DNA of 64,000 bases from Gadus chalcogrammus (taxonomy: Eukaryota; Chordata; Actinopteri; Gadiformes; Gadidae): assembly GCF_026213295.1 (NCBI RefSeq), contig NC_079414.1:18684980-18748979 (forward strand), read 5' to 3'. A program made the position numbers and the translations under genes. A model generated the notes under the pieces. The model was not told the DNA's origin. It did not search any database and saw only the letters and a program-made list of their open reading frames with translations. Numbering within the stretch: the stretch's first letter is position 1; every line of letters begins with the position of its first letter. This document shows, piece after piece, positions 26,798 through 42,597 of this stretch.

Positions 26798-29593
26798 ATG
26801 AATTTGTTAATATTCGGAGCACTGGCTGTGTTTCTCCCCATCACATCAGCAGTAAGTTTCTAAGCTTGAGCAGAATTATTTTATTTTTTTATGTCAAATA
26901 CCAACCTAGAGTAATATCAACCTTATACAATGTATTCACTTTTGTAGCAGAGAGGGGACAGCTCCGCGCTGAGAGGATGTCAACCAGATGTAGACTTTGT
27001 AAGTATCCTGCTGGACTTAAATCACTGAAAACATTCACCAACCACTGCTTTAAAATTTTAAATGTTCTTTTAGGGAAGGTATTGCCCGACTACCTGTGGA
27101 GTGGCGGACTACCTGTTTAGGTACACCCCTGATGTATATGACGATTTAGATGATATGCTGGCTAAACTGGAAAGCATAGGTAATCTGACACGGGGAGCCG
27201 AGGAGAAAGTGGTCTTCATGAGAGACAGGGCCACGTCGGCGCATAAGTCCTCACAACCAGGTAAAAATGCGATGAGGTCAAAGGCCTGGTTATATCTAGG
27301 GAATGGATTCTAAAGATATTGAGACATTTGTTTTTTATAAGCTTAAAATGCACATTTGTGAGAACATCCAGATTCTTCTACTGAAGGACGTTAGTTTTTT
27401 TGTTTTTTCCACAGATCTGTACTACAAAAGATCCACCAGCATGCTGGACGACGTCACTCGTTTTGAGAAGGTCATCCTCTCTCAGGAGCAGCAGATATTG
27501 TGAGCCGACAAATCAAGCTTTGCAATTGAAATGAAATCACAAACTATCCCGTCGCTGACCTCTACTCTTTTGTCCTGTTTGGCAGTGAACTCCAGAATTT
27601 TGTTTTAGCAAATGACCGGCAAATGCAAGAACTCAAGCAGCTCACCCGTCAGCTGGAGGCCACATGCAGTGTGCCGTGCAAGGACACGGTGGAGATCCAG
27701 CCAATCACTGGAACAGGTAACATAACCCGGGGCCCCCAGGTCCTTCCCACCACATCTGAAGCTGTGTCACAATCGTGCTCATGTCCTCGTTGCCTTGTTT
27801 AGCTAGCACCTCATCAATATTTGGCCTCAAATACGATGAGTAAACAGTGAGATGCATTCCACTCGCCCACTAGAAAACCTTGTACTTTGTTTCCATGAAA
27901 TCCTGTGTATCTAAGTAACATGGCCAGCGGTTTACTCAGGGTTAAATGTCTGTACTAGGAATCCCTCTTAAAATTTAACTCTGACAATAACCTAACAGCC
28001 CAGATTCTAAGATGTTCTGTCGTTTAACGGATGATAATAATCAAACATGAATTTTTTAAAATAACAGTCATCATGCATTTGTCATCACTCAGACTGCCAG
28101 GATATTGCCAACAAAGGAGCCAGTGTCAGTGGTCTGTACTATGTGAAGCCGGCGAAGGCCACAGACCAGTTCCTGGTCTACTGTGAGATTGACACCTTTG
28201 GTCGTGGCTTCACTGTGATTCAGAGGGTGGGTTTCATCTCCTTCTTTATTGGACAGTACCAATTGTTCACATCAAACCATAATGTGATAGTAATGTTGAT
28301 GGAACAGAAGAGCCAACATGTTTATTTTTATGCAAGTTATTGTCAACTGCTTGAGTGTCCTGCTTAACTCTTCAGGTCAATGAAACTGGAGCCCAAAGAA
28401 ACATTCATCAGCACATCAATTTGTCTTTACTCCACAAAGGAAATACTGAGCATTATACTGAAATTATGAATAAAAATGACATAGTTGATTGTAATAAAGT
28501 TATGAGTAGATATACTCATAACTCATATAAATATCCAACTAACACTATGCTCTAATGTTCTCAGAGAAAGAGTGGACTGGTGGACTTCAACCGAAACTGG
28601 ATCCCGTACAAGGAGGGCTTTGGATACCTTTCCCCAGATGACAGCACAGAGTTCTGGCTTGGCTTGGAGAAGATGCACCTTTTGACCACCAGTGTTACTC
28701 TCCCATATGTCTTGAGGATAGAGATGGTTGACTGGCTGGGCAACAAAAAGTATGTCATAGTCAAAGTTACCTAAAAATCTTTCAAAGTCCATCCATGGTT
28801 ATCATGGTAGCTTGGCGCAACTCGAATACCTCAACTCGAATCTTTCTCGCCAGGTATGCCGACTACGCCATGTTCCGAGTTGGACCAGAGCAGGATAAGT
28901 ACCGTCTGACCTACGGCTACTACTTTGCCGGCGATGCAGGAGACGCCTTCGATGGCTTTGACTTCGGGGACGACGCGAGTGACAAGGCCTACACCGTTCA
29001 CAACGGCATGCAGTTCAGCACCCCCGACAACGACAACGACAAGTACGACGGCAACTGTGCCCGCCAGGATGGCTCCGGATGGTGGATGAACAGATGCCAT
29101 GCCGGCCACCTCAACGGCAAATACTACCCGGGTAAGGACCTGGGAGCTAACCCCTTCCTTGAGCCCATTGAGGGACCATGACAGTTTTCCCTCCCTTCCA
29201 CATGTCAATGAATCACTGTATTGGGCATTTAGAATAAATTAATATGACGTTAGAATTCACCACCTCATCAATTACATCAGTTACCCCCTCCCCCCCAGCT
29301 TTCCAAATGCGCACAATTGCTAGTACTTCACATATTATAAGCATGCGTGTGTGTGTGTGTGTGATCGTGTGTTTCCTGTTTTGTTTTTTTAACCCTGTTG
29401 CCTTCCTCCCCTTGATTTAGACGGAACGTACTCGGAGAAGGATGCCGGTTCCTTCGACAACGGCATCATCTGGGTGACGTGGCACGACCGCTGGTACTCA
29501 CTGAAGGAGACCACCATGAAGATCATCCCCGTCAGCAGGATCAGCACAGACGGAACACAGCAGTCTGGGGTCAAGCAGTTTGGAGGGCTCTAG
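26798..29593 (+). CDS. fgg: Fibrinogen gamma chain, copy 1 (intact)
   Basis: The gamma chain of fibrinogen, secreted by liver and the core of clot formation. Nine exons: 26798-26851, 26948-26998, 27074-27260, 27415-27499, 27586-27716, 28093-28226, 28565-28749, 28854-29131, 29421-29593. All have GT..AG borders and join in frame to 425 residues (human gamma-A 437 with signal peptide). Exon 1 is the signal peptide. Exon 3 carries CPTTCG of the disulfide ring, and exon 5 carries [12 protein letters not shown] at the end of the coiled coil. The C domain keeps the calcium loop [11 protein letters not shown] and the knob-A hole residues in [18 protein letters not shown] and FDNGIIW. The tail has QQSGVKQ for factor XIIIa cross-linking. 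An RGDS motif lies right after the signal peptide, unlike human. Confidence 0.95.
29345..29362 (+). repeat. Short (GT)n in fgg intron 8
   Basis: Nine GT units lie about 60 bases upstream of the fgg exon 9 acceptor. The run falls inside a block of about 130-140 bases that is missing from intron 8 of copy 2. Confidence 0.9.
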
Positions 29594-29699
29594 GATCCCC
29601 TCGTCCCCACTTTGAAAAACACGCCAATCTGGGAGCTACAATAAATGCGTTACATGTTTGTAGTTTTTCACCAGCACCTGAAAGTTAAAATGACATAAT

Positions 29700-30130
29700 T
29701 ATTGAAAAACTCTGCATACTCACCGCCATACCTAAACACAAATCAACACAACACAGTCTCTCTCAGTCCCGCCCCCTCGTTCTCTGTTTAATGTCATTAA
29801 ACACACAAAAAAATTACATAATGTGCTATGTCTTGTGTGCTTCACTGGGTGCCTGAAGGATGTATTGGTGATTATGTCTTGAGGCCACCAAGGGTTTCAT
29901 TATGTAAATGCGTATTGGCACTTGATTATATAAATATCTTTATTGTATCGACAGCGATATATTACTTATTGTAAGTCGCTTTGGATAAAGGCGTCTGCTA
30001 AATGTCTTGAATCTAAATGTATATATTTCTTTATCCAAAGCATTTACAATTAGTCAAAAGTGGACACTTTTGTCCTAACTGACTTACAAGCAAGGCTGAA
30101 CAAAAAAGCATTTAAGCTTACAGCCAAACT
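29700..30130 (+). repeat. fgg downstream flank, duplicated, with SINE-like block
   Basis: The sequence downstream of fgg copy 1 is nearly identical to that after copy 2 (33270-33730), so the duplication includes the 3' flank. Within it, GTAAGTCGCTTTGGATAAAG (about 29970) followed by GCGTCTGCTAAATG is a block widely dispersed in fish genomes. Confidence 0.75.
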
Positions 30131-31010
30131 ATTTTCAACACATTTTATCACACACACTCATCCACCCTTTCCGCAGGCGTTGATTCCACTGGGGACACGT
30201 CCCCACCAGTTTTCGTCGAGATTCATTTCGTACCTCATATCTGTAGCCTATCATGTCACTCGGTGCGGAATAGTGTTTGCTCTGCGCGCTTGTTGCGCTC
30301 TTGTTATGCCACCACAGAGGCATATCAACGGTTTTGCTCCAGCCACTTAACGTGCATCCGATGTCACAATAAGAATACCCTCAAGCCGATCGATGACGAT
30401 AGAAACATTAATTTTTTAAGCTTGGGGATGTTTCGGCGCGTGAACGACTTCATGCCTGTCTACGCTTCAAACTCGTGCATGTTGCAGAAAATGGGCAACA
30501 GCGCCCTCTAGGGTCACACTTTTCGGTGGCTTCTCTCCCCATAAAAAGCTACAGTCAGTGTTTAATGACCTTGATTTACCTTTGAGCATTTCCTATTATA
30601 GGCTACTGTATGAATGCTGTTTAGAATTAACGTTTGTATCAAGAAAGAAAGAACCAGCGAGGGACGATCTTGATCCCGCACTCCTTGCTTGACCGCGATC
30701 TAGCATCTAGGATCGATTGCTCTTCCTCAGGTCCCCGGATGTTAACACTGAATTTCATACATTGAATTTGCGGGTGACTGGCATGTTGAATTTTGGGACG
30801 TTGAAAATATTGAAGTTGAATTTTTTAACGTTGAATATTTGATTTTGAATTTTAAACATTGAAAAATAAAGGTGAAAGTCATTTGTTAAAAATTTAAAGA
30901 GTTAAAATCCGAGGCAAAAATCAAGATACTTTATTTCAATGCATAAATATTCAGTGCTTAAAATTCAATGTTTTTTTTTTCAAAATCCGATGACACAGAT
31001 TTACTTCAAT
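30131..31010. other. Spacer between the two fgg copies
   Basis: No gene seen. At 30750-30980 there are repeated GTTGAATTTT and ACATTGAA motifs at irregular short spacing, suggesting a decayed tandem or mobile repeat. The block 30140-30540 is of normal complexity without a recognised element. Confidence 0.5.
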
Positions 31011-31011
31011 A

Positions 31012-31083
31012 CAGGTCATGTGTGGGATGTTTACCCATGAGGACCTTAGCACCCTGCCTCCCGTTCCAGATAAATAAATAGCA
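31012..31083 (+). promoter_or_regulatory. fgg copy 2 promoter (FOXA-type site and TATA-like)
   Basis: TGTTTAC at 31028-31034 and ATAAATAAATA near 31070-31080 sit at the same spacing as in copy 1. The region matches the copy 1 promoter at most positions, so copy 2 probably kept liver-type promoter activity at least initially. Confidence 0.5.
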
Positions 31084-31146
31084 ACAGAGTCCGTTCTGCA
31101 CTCCATTCCCCGAAAAAGGACAAGGAGGCAGAAATACAAAGAAAAA

Positions 31147-33130
31147 ATGAATTTGTTAATATTCGGAGCAATGTTTCTCCCCATCGCATCGGCAGTATGT
31201 TTCTAAGCTTGTCCAGAATTATTCTCTCTTTTTTATGTCAAATAACAAGATACATCAACCTTATGCAATGTATTCACTTTTATCTTTTGTAGCAGGTAGT
31301 GGCCAGCTCCACGTCGAGAAGTTGTCAACCAGATGACACCTTTGTAAGTATCCTGCTGAAGTTAAATCACTGAAAACAACAAAGTTCTGAAAACATTCAC
31401 TGCTTTAAAATTGTGAAAAAAACAAAGCATATTTATGTTGTTGTAATGGATTCCATTTTAGCATTTTAGGCAGCAGGTTAGTTTACTGGTTAAGGTGTTT
31501 GAGGAACTCAAGCAGCTCACCCGTCAGCTGGAGGCCACATGCAGTGTGCCGTGCAAGGACACGGTGGAGATCCAGCCAATCAATGGAACAGGTAACATAA
31601 CCCGGGGCCGCTAATTCCGTCCCACCACATCTGAAGCTGTGTCACCCATCGTGCCCATGTCCTCGTTGCCTTGTTTAGCTAGCACCTCATCAATATTTGG
31701 TCTCAAATGCGATGTGTAAACAATGAGATGCATTCCACTCGCCCACTCAAAAACGAATTTATTAACATAACAGACATTATGCATTTGTCATCATTCAGAT
31801 TGTCAGGATATTGCCAACAAAGGAGCCAGTGTCAGTGGTCTGTACTATGTGAAGCCGGCGAAGGCCACAGACCAGTTCCTGGTCTACTGTGAGATCGACA
31901 CCTTTGGTCGGGGCTTCACTGTGATTCAGAGGGTGGGTTTCATCTCTCTCTTTATTGGACAGTACCAATTGTGCACATCAAACCATGATGCAATAGTGAT
32001 GTTGATGGAACATTGGATGGAATAGAAGAGCCAGTATGTTTATTTTTATGCAAGTTATTATCAACTGCTTGAGTGTCCTGCTTAATTCTTCATGTCATTG
32101 AAGCTGGAGCACAAATAAACCTTCATCAGCACATCCGTTTTTTTCGTCCACAATGGAAATACTGAGCAGCTTACTGAAATTATTAATAAAGTGACTTAGT
32201 TGATTGTAACAAAGTGATGAGTAGATTACAGAAAATGTCCAAATTAACACTGCTCTAATGTTCGCAGAGAAAGAATGGACAGGTGGACTTCAACCGAACC
32301 TGGGTCCCGTACAGGGAGGGCTTTGGAGACTTTTCCCCAGACGACAGCACAGAGTTCTGGCTTGGCTTGGAGAAGATGCACCTTTTGACCACCAGTGTTA
32401 CTCTCCCATATGTCTTGAGGATAGAGATGGTTGACTGGCTGGGCAACAAAAAGTATGTCATAGTCAAAGTTACCTAAAAATCTTTCAAAGTCCATCCATG
32501 GTTATCATGGTAGCTTGGCGCAACTCGAATACCTCAACTCAAATCTTTCTCGCCAGGTATGCCGACTACGCCATGTTCCGAGTTGGACCAGAGCAGGATA
32601 AGTACCGTCTGACCTACGGCTACTACTTTGCCGGCGATGCAGGAGACGCCTTCGATGGCTTTGACTTCGGGGACGACGCGAGTGACAAGGCCTACACCGT
32701 TCACAACGGCATGCAGTTCAGCACCCCCGACAATGACAACGACAAGTACGACGGCAACTGTGCCCTCCAGGATGGCTCCGGATGGTGGATGAACAGATGC
32801 CATGCCGGCCACCTCAACGGCAAATACTACCCGGGTAAGGACCTGGGAGCTAACCCCTTCCTTGAGCCCATTGAGGGACCATGACAGTTTTCCCTCCCTT
32901 CCACATGTCAATGAATCACTGTATTGGGCATTTAGAATAAATTAAATGACGTTAGAATTTTTTTTTAACCCTGTTGCGTTCCTCCCCTTGATTTAGACGG
33001 AAGGTACTCGGAGAAGGATTCCGATGACTTCGACAACGGCATCATCTGGGTGACGTGGCACGACCGCTGGTACTCACTGAAGGAGACCACCATGAAGATC
33101 ATCCCCGTCAGCAGGATCAGCACAGACTGA
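31147..33130 (+). CDS. fgg: Fibrinogen gamma-like, copy 2, coiled-coil-deleted
   Basis: A tandem copy of fgg lacking exons 3 and 4 and the 5' part of exon 5. Exons that can be joined: 31147-31194, 31293-31343, 31477-31591 (acceptor GCAGCAG|GTT), 31799-31932, 32268-32452, 32557-32834, 32997-33130. The join is in frame throughout and gives 314 residues: signal peptide, a short linker with one Cys, the end of the coiled coil with [12 protein letters not shown], and a full fibrinogen C domain with the calcium loop and the knob-A hole residues. The CPTTCG ring motif is lost. A TGA at 33128 removes the last 13 residues, including the QQ..K cross-linking tail. It could be a young pseudogene or a new soluble FReD protein. 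Open frames in all seven exons argue against simple decay. Confidence 0.75.
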
Positions 33131-33269
33131 CAACAGCAGTCTGGGGTCAAGCAGTTTGGAGGGCTCTAGGATCCCCTCGTCCCCACTTTGAAAAACACGC
33201 CAATCTGGGAGCTACAATAAATGCGTTACATGTTTGTAGTTTTTCACCAGCACCTGAAAGTTAAAATGA

Positions 33270-33730
33270 CATAATTATTGAAAAACTCTGCATACTCACC
33301 GCCATACCTAAACACAAATCAACACAACACAGTCTCTCTCAGTCCCGCCCCCTCGTTCTCTGTTTAATGTCATTAAACACACAAAAAAATTATATAATGT
33401 GTTATGTCTTGTGTGCTTCACTGGGTGCCTGAAGGATGTATTGGTGATGATGTCTTTAGACCACCAAGGGTTTCATTATGTAGATGCTTATTGGCACTTG
33501 TTTATATAAATATCTTTATTGTATCGTCAGCGATATATTGCTGTTTCTCTTACCTCTGATAAATTTACTTATTGTAAGTCGCTTTGGATAAAAGCGTCCG
33601 CTAAATGCCCTAAATGTAAATGCAGATTTGTCTAGTCGTTATCCAAAGCATTTAGTCAAAAGTGGACGCGTTTGTCCAAACTGACTTACAAGCGAGGCTG
33701 AACAACAAAGCATACGTTTACAGCCAATCC
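33270..33730 (+). repeat. fgg copy 2 downstream flank, duplicated
   Basis: Matches 29700-30130 closely, including the SINE-like GTAAGTCGCTTTGGATAAAA block near 33575. It marks the right edge of the second duplication unit. Confidence 0.75.
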
Positions 33731-34440
33731 ATTTCTATCAAAACAACCAGCTTGCAAAAGAAACGGTCAATAGACGCCGTGTGTCAACATAGAAACCACA
33801 AATAGTGCTCAGCACAATCTGATCCTGTGTGGAACATTTACACAGTAACAGACATACGGGAATCCATGGGGTTTTCATTGTAGCTGCCAAGCTCCAAGGG
33901 GACAGCATGAAGAAGAGATAGGGAGGTAGAGGGGAGTATCAGAGGATGTATGTTTGCTGCCTGTAGAATGGTTGATTGGGGGCACATGAAATAATAAGTG
34001 AGCTTATTATTATAATGATTGAGCTATTGGGCGTGGGTGGAGGGGGATCCATTGAAAGCAAGGAGAAGAACTCATGCACACTGCTACTGAGCGAGCGGAA
34101 CAAAATAAAAGCAGAAGTGTAACACTTGGATTGTCAAAATCCGAAGGTTTTTTTTGTGTTTATCTAAGAACAACGCACAAATACAAAGTGCACTTCAGTT
34201 GGATGAATTCTTCAAAAGTTATTTGATGAACTCTCTCAGCTAATCATTTGCCTAACTTCACGTTAACAGGGACAGTCAATGTTATCCAAAAAATATTATT
34301 TGTTCTCTTCTTAAGGTATTTGAGACTATCGCCTTAAAAAAGGAAAATAAAACTGTTGAACCATAATGACATTGCATTACCATGCAGTGTTTCCCTCCTT
34401 AGGGGGCGTATGTTTTTAAAGACGCTAGTGAGATCCTCAT
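33731..34440. other. Spacer upstream of plrg1
   Basis: No gene or clear repeat is visible. The sequence is AT-rich apart from the final part near the plrg1 promoter. Confidence 0.5.
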
Positions 34441-34445
34441 TTGAC

Positions 34446-34487
34446 CCGGAAGCGTACCAGACACCTCATACGTTGTTTACTTCCGGG
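34446..34487 (+). promoter_or_regulatory. plrg1 core promoter with paired ETS motifs
   Basis: CCGGAAG at 34446-34452 and, inverted, ACTTCCGG at 34479-34486 are ETS/GABP-type motifs about 140-180 bases upstream of the plrg1 ATG. Such pairs are common in TATA-less housekeeping promoters. Binding is inferred. Confidence 0.55.
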
Positions 34488-34623
34488 ACGATGGGTGTTC
34501 GTTTTTGCGCCGCCTGTGAATGAGATTCTCTGTGGAATATTAACGCTACAAAAGACTGAGATTATTCGTTATAAAAATCCCGCCTCTTTTAAAGTGCTTA
34601 TTGTACGTTTAGTGAACGCCAAA

Positions 34624-39498
<4,875 letters not shown>

Positions 39499-39668
39499 TA
39501 TTTCCAATCTTTATTTGTTTTTTTATATCGTCGTAGAATGGTTCTGACAAAATCAGTGTGCTAGTGTGGGCTGTACAAATGCCAACAGTAAATTGATTGT
39601 GCCTAATGAGAAACTTCCCAAGACTAAAAGCTACCATGAAAAAAAACATATTCCCCTCACGTTTCTCT
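39499..39668. other. Tail-to-tail 3' UTR interval of plrg1 and the TIR gene
   Basis: Only 170 bases separate the two stop codons. CTTTATTTG at 39508-39516 gives an AATAAA on the minus strand, usable by the TIR gene close to the plrg1 stop. No canonical plus-strand AATAAA lies in the interval, so the plrg1 3' UTR probably runs into the TIR gene's last exon. Confidence 0.55.
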
Positions 39669-41600
39669 TCATTCAAGAAACCATTTGCAGTCTTCAGTGT
39701 ACGACGTTAGTCCAACAAAGCGACCACCTTGGACCGCCAGGAATCTCCCGGTGTGTTTGTTCTTGATGATGACGGCCCTTTTGCAGCTTTGATCCATCTG
39801 GTCTGCCAGCAGAAGCCACCTCTCGGTCTCTACAGGACTGTCTGTAGTATACACACGGTCCCCCCTCTCCTCAAGATGGGCTGTAGTGTACTCATGGTCC
39901 TCACCTTGGTGAGAACCGGTTTTAGTAAACACGCATTCCTCCCTCTTGGGAGAACCGGTTGTATTCAAACAGTCCTCACTAGGTTGAGAACTGGCATCGT
40001 CCTCACCATGGAGATATCCTGCAAAAGGAAACATCACTCAAATTCAATTGACGCTGCATGTATCCAGTTTTTTTTCTTTCTTGTTTTCTATTGTCCCAAC
40101 AGATCGCCAGTTGTACATAGAGGAAACTTAATCTTCCCCTCTTCCTGGCGTGCGATGTGACGTTTATATTGGTTCATTCATAATAAACAACAAGGAAGTT
40201 TGGACTATGTTTCATTGTTTGGATTTGTTCATGTTGAAGAGCCACGCCTACCAAGGTATCCGCTGGTGGCGACGTTTCGGAAGTATTTACAGCCGATCCC
40301 CTTCTGCTCTTCCCAGGAGCCACGCTCTCCTGGTTCCTCATGGAGCTCCACTTTGCCCCCGAGGTCACTGTCCGGGTCCATAGTCTCCCCCCCTGTCAAC
40401 GGAAACCAACCCTCATCTAACACACAATATTGGAGAATATAGCTTTGCTACCACGGGTGTGGTTTCAGTTTGAGTCGGTCAATTGATAGGAATATGTACC
40501 AATTCCTAATGTTGATTGGATCACTGAATTGTCCCTAGCCGTCAATTCGATAATACCACTGCACAACCCTACTCTGACTACTCACCCTCTGTCCCTCGCC
40601 ATGGGAAAAAAATACAAAATGTCATTCATGTGGACCTAATGAAATGGTCGAACAAATGTAGTTCCGTGATTAATCTGTTGGAACACCTTCATCCAAACAG
40701 GATCACAAACTAACACACACACTCAGACACACCTGACTCCCGGATGTAGAGCATAGACTGAGCGTGGAGGAAGCGGCGTCCCGTCTTCCTCTTCGGAGGC
40801 CGTCTCTCTCTGGGCTCTGGTTCGTCACCAGTCACATCCTCAGGAACCTCAGGCACGACCAGGAGGTGGCCGGCGTTGTACATGATCTCCGCTTGCAGGG
40901 ACTGCACACAGCTCTCAAAATGCTCGTCATCCGTTTCTGCATTTCTGGTGGACCGTGATGGATGAGAGGGTTAAAATTGTGGTAGTCGCAGTTCGACCCA
41001 TCGAATGATGCCCAGTCTCCGTAGTCTTACCTACAGCCATCCGAGATGATTTAGGCGCTACCCGCTTATTAATTACTTACATTCATCTGAAGTTACTAAC
41101 TTTATCGTCATTGCTGCCGCCAGTGAAGAAAAACGGGAAACATGAATAATTCTAAATGTATAATATTTACGTTCAAGCTGAATTATTATAGATTATGAAC
41201 AATTCATGACAAGCACATTTTCTTTAATTCTGTTCTCTATACAGCTTATTGTTTCCTTATGGTTTTCTGTGATGTGTCTCTTTTCTCCTATATAAATCCC
41301 TATATCCCTATATGCCCCCCCCGCTCCAGGATCCCTCTAGATCCCTCCTTGTTCTCCCCCAGGCCTTCCTCACCTGAAGTCCACCCAGAGCAGCCCAGCG
41401 GTGACCAGGCCCAGCCACTCGCTGGCCTCCCAGTCCTGGGCCAGCATGACGGGCACGGTGAGCACCTCCCTGGAGTCGGCGTAGCTCAGCTCCCGCTTGC
41501 AGTTGCGGGACGCCTGGTAAGCCGGGGTCATGATGGGACAGATGACCGCCGCCTCCTCCACGCCCGCAGCCATCCTGGTGGACACACACACACACGCGCA

Positions 41601-41676
<76 letters not shown>

Positions 41677-42491
41677 TATATACACATAACACACAATTGA
41701 CAAACACACATACAGTACATAGACAAACACATACACACTACTGTGAATTTTAAATGCATGTAGGCTAATTAATGAGGCGGTAGGAGCCTGCAGTAAGTCT
41801 GCAGACTCAGTCACTCACTCATGCACACAAACTCTCACCTCCTCTTGAGGGTGTCCAGTTGCATGTTGTCTTGACAAGTAAATAAGTGGTTAGGAACCGA
41901 ATTGTGTGTAGAGGGACATTTAAGACTCGGCCTGAAAATGATTTGTGCTCCCGCCCTAATGTCTCCAGCATACCACCACCTCCATTGGTCTTTATTCAGT
42001 ATAAGTTGCTTTGGATTGTGTGCCTCATAATTTTATATATTGATACTTTGATAGATTGAACAATAGATTGAACAATCAGAGAAAGGAGCAGAGGGTGCCT
42101 TTAGGCTTCTTTTTCCCCCCTTCCCATCCACTCAATGTACCGCTATACTCACGCATCGTTGATGTTCCCGGTCACTCCTCCCTCGATGTCCATCCACACA
42201 GGCAGTCCGTGCTCTATCAGCCGGTCGTGTATCCTCTTCACCAGTGGCTGGTCGTCCCACTGGTAGGACAGCATGATGTGAGCCGGCATCTTCTCCGTAG
42301 GATCGAGTGGTCCGTCGGACGTCTCGGTCTGGGTATTTCAGGTGAAGGAAGGGTTGCGTGAGATGAGTTGTTTACTCAAGTTCTTCTGTTACAGCCGTTG
42401 CCTGGTGACGATAATGGCACCAATGGGACACACCTGCAGTCGCTGAACGAGGGAATTCAAGTATGCCTTTCCCTGGATTATAGTTTGTACC
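39669..42491 (-). CDS. TIR-domain protein with beta-trefoil-like C-terminus (5' end missing)
   Basis: No named vertebrate gene was recognised. Six minus-strand exons join in frame: 42434-42491, 42153-42328, 41374-41574, 40733-40944, 40252-40392, 39669-40018 (378 residues, no start assigned). Residues about 35-145 form a TIR_2-type domain: IMLSYQWDDQPLVKRIHD, LPVWMDIEGGVTGNINDA (BB-loop region), VICPIMTPAYQASRNCKREL and LTVPVMLAQDW. Glu106 in NCKREL lies where SARM1-type TIR NADases have their catalytic glutamate. A basic linker with RRPPKRKTGRR follows. The C-terminal part has two beta-trefoil-like strands units, KYFRNVATSGYLHG and VIIKNKHTGRFLAVQGG, ending WFLE. The first exon listed is supported only by an open frame and splice signals. 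The role could be innate signalling or NAD cleavage; both are inference. Confidence 0.82.
39853..40010 (-). repeat. Short imperfect repeats within the TIR gene last exon
   Basis: The last exon encodes four imperfect units of about 13-15 residues: DCLNTTGSPKREE, CVFTKTGSHQGED, HEYTTAHLEERGD and RVYTTDSPVETER. At DNA level ACCGGTTCTC recurs at about 42-45 base spacing. The units sit as an acidic, Thr-rich insert between the trefoil-like strands. Confidence 0.65.
41581..41673 (+). repeat. (CA)n microsatellite at TIR gene acceptor
   Basis: A CA array with a few interruptions. On the transcript strand it is (UG)n and ends only a few bases before the acceptor GTCCACCAG|GATGG of the exon at 41374-41574. 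Confidence 0.97.
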
Positions 42492-42597
42492 CTGCATTCA
42501 CAAATGAAAACCACATTTGAAACCTTGTTTTACGGCTATGTTTCTGTGGAGGTGAAGTGAAATATAGCCCATTATGCATTATATGTATTCTAATACA

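Noticed and set aside
29700..33730. fgg copy 2 as an assembly artefact (false duplication)
   Set aside because: The copies differ by a large deletion, many base changes, an intron indel and a new stop, so they are two loci, although long-read proof is still worth having.
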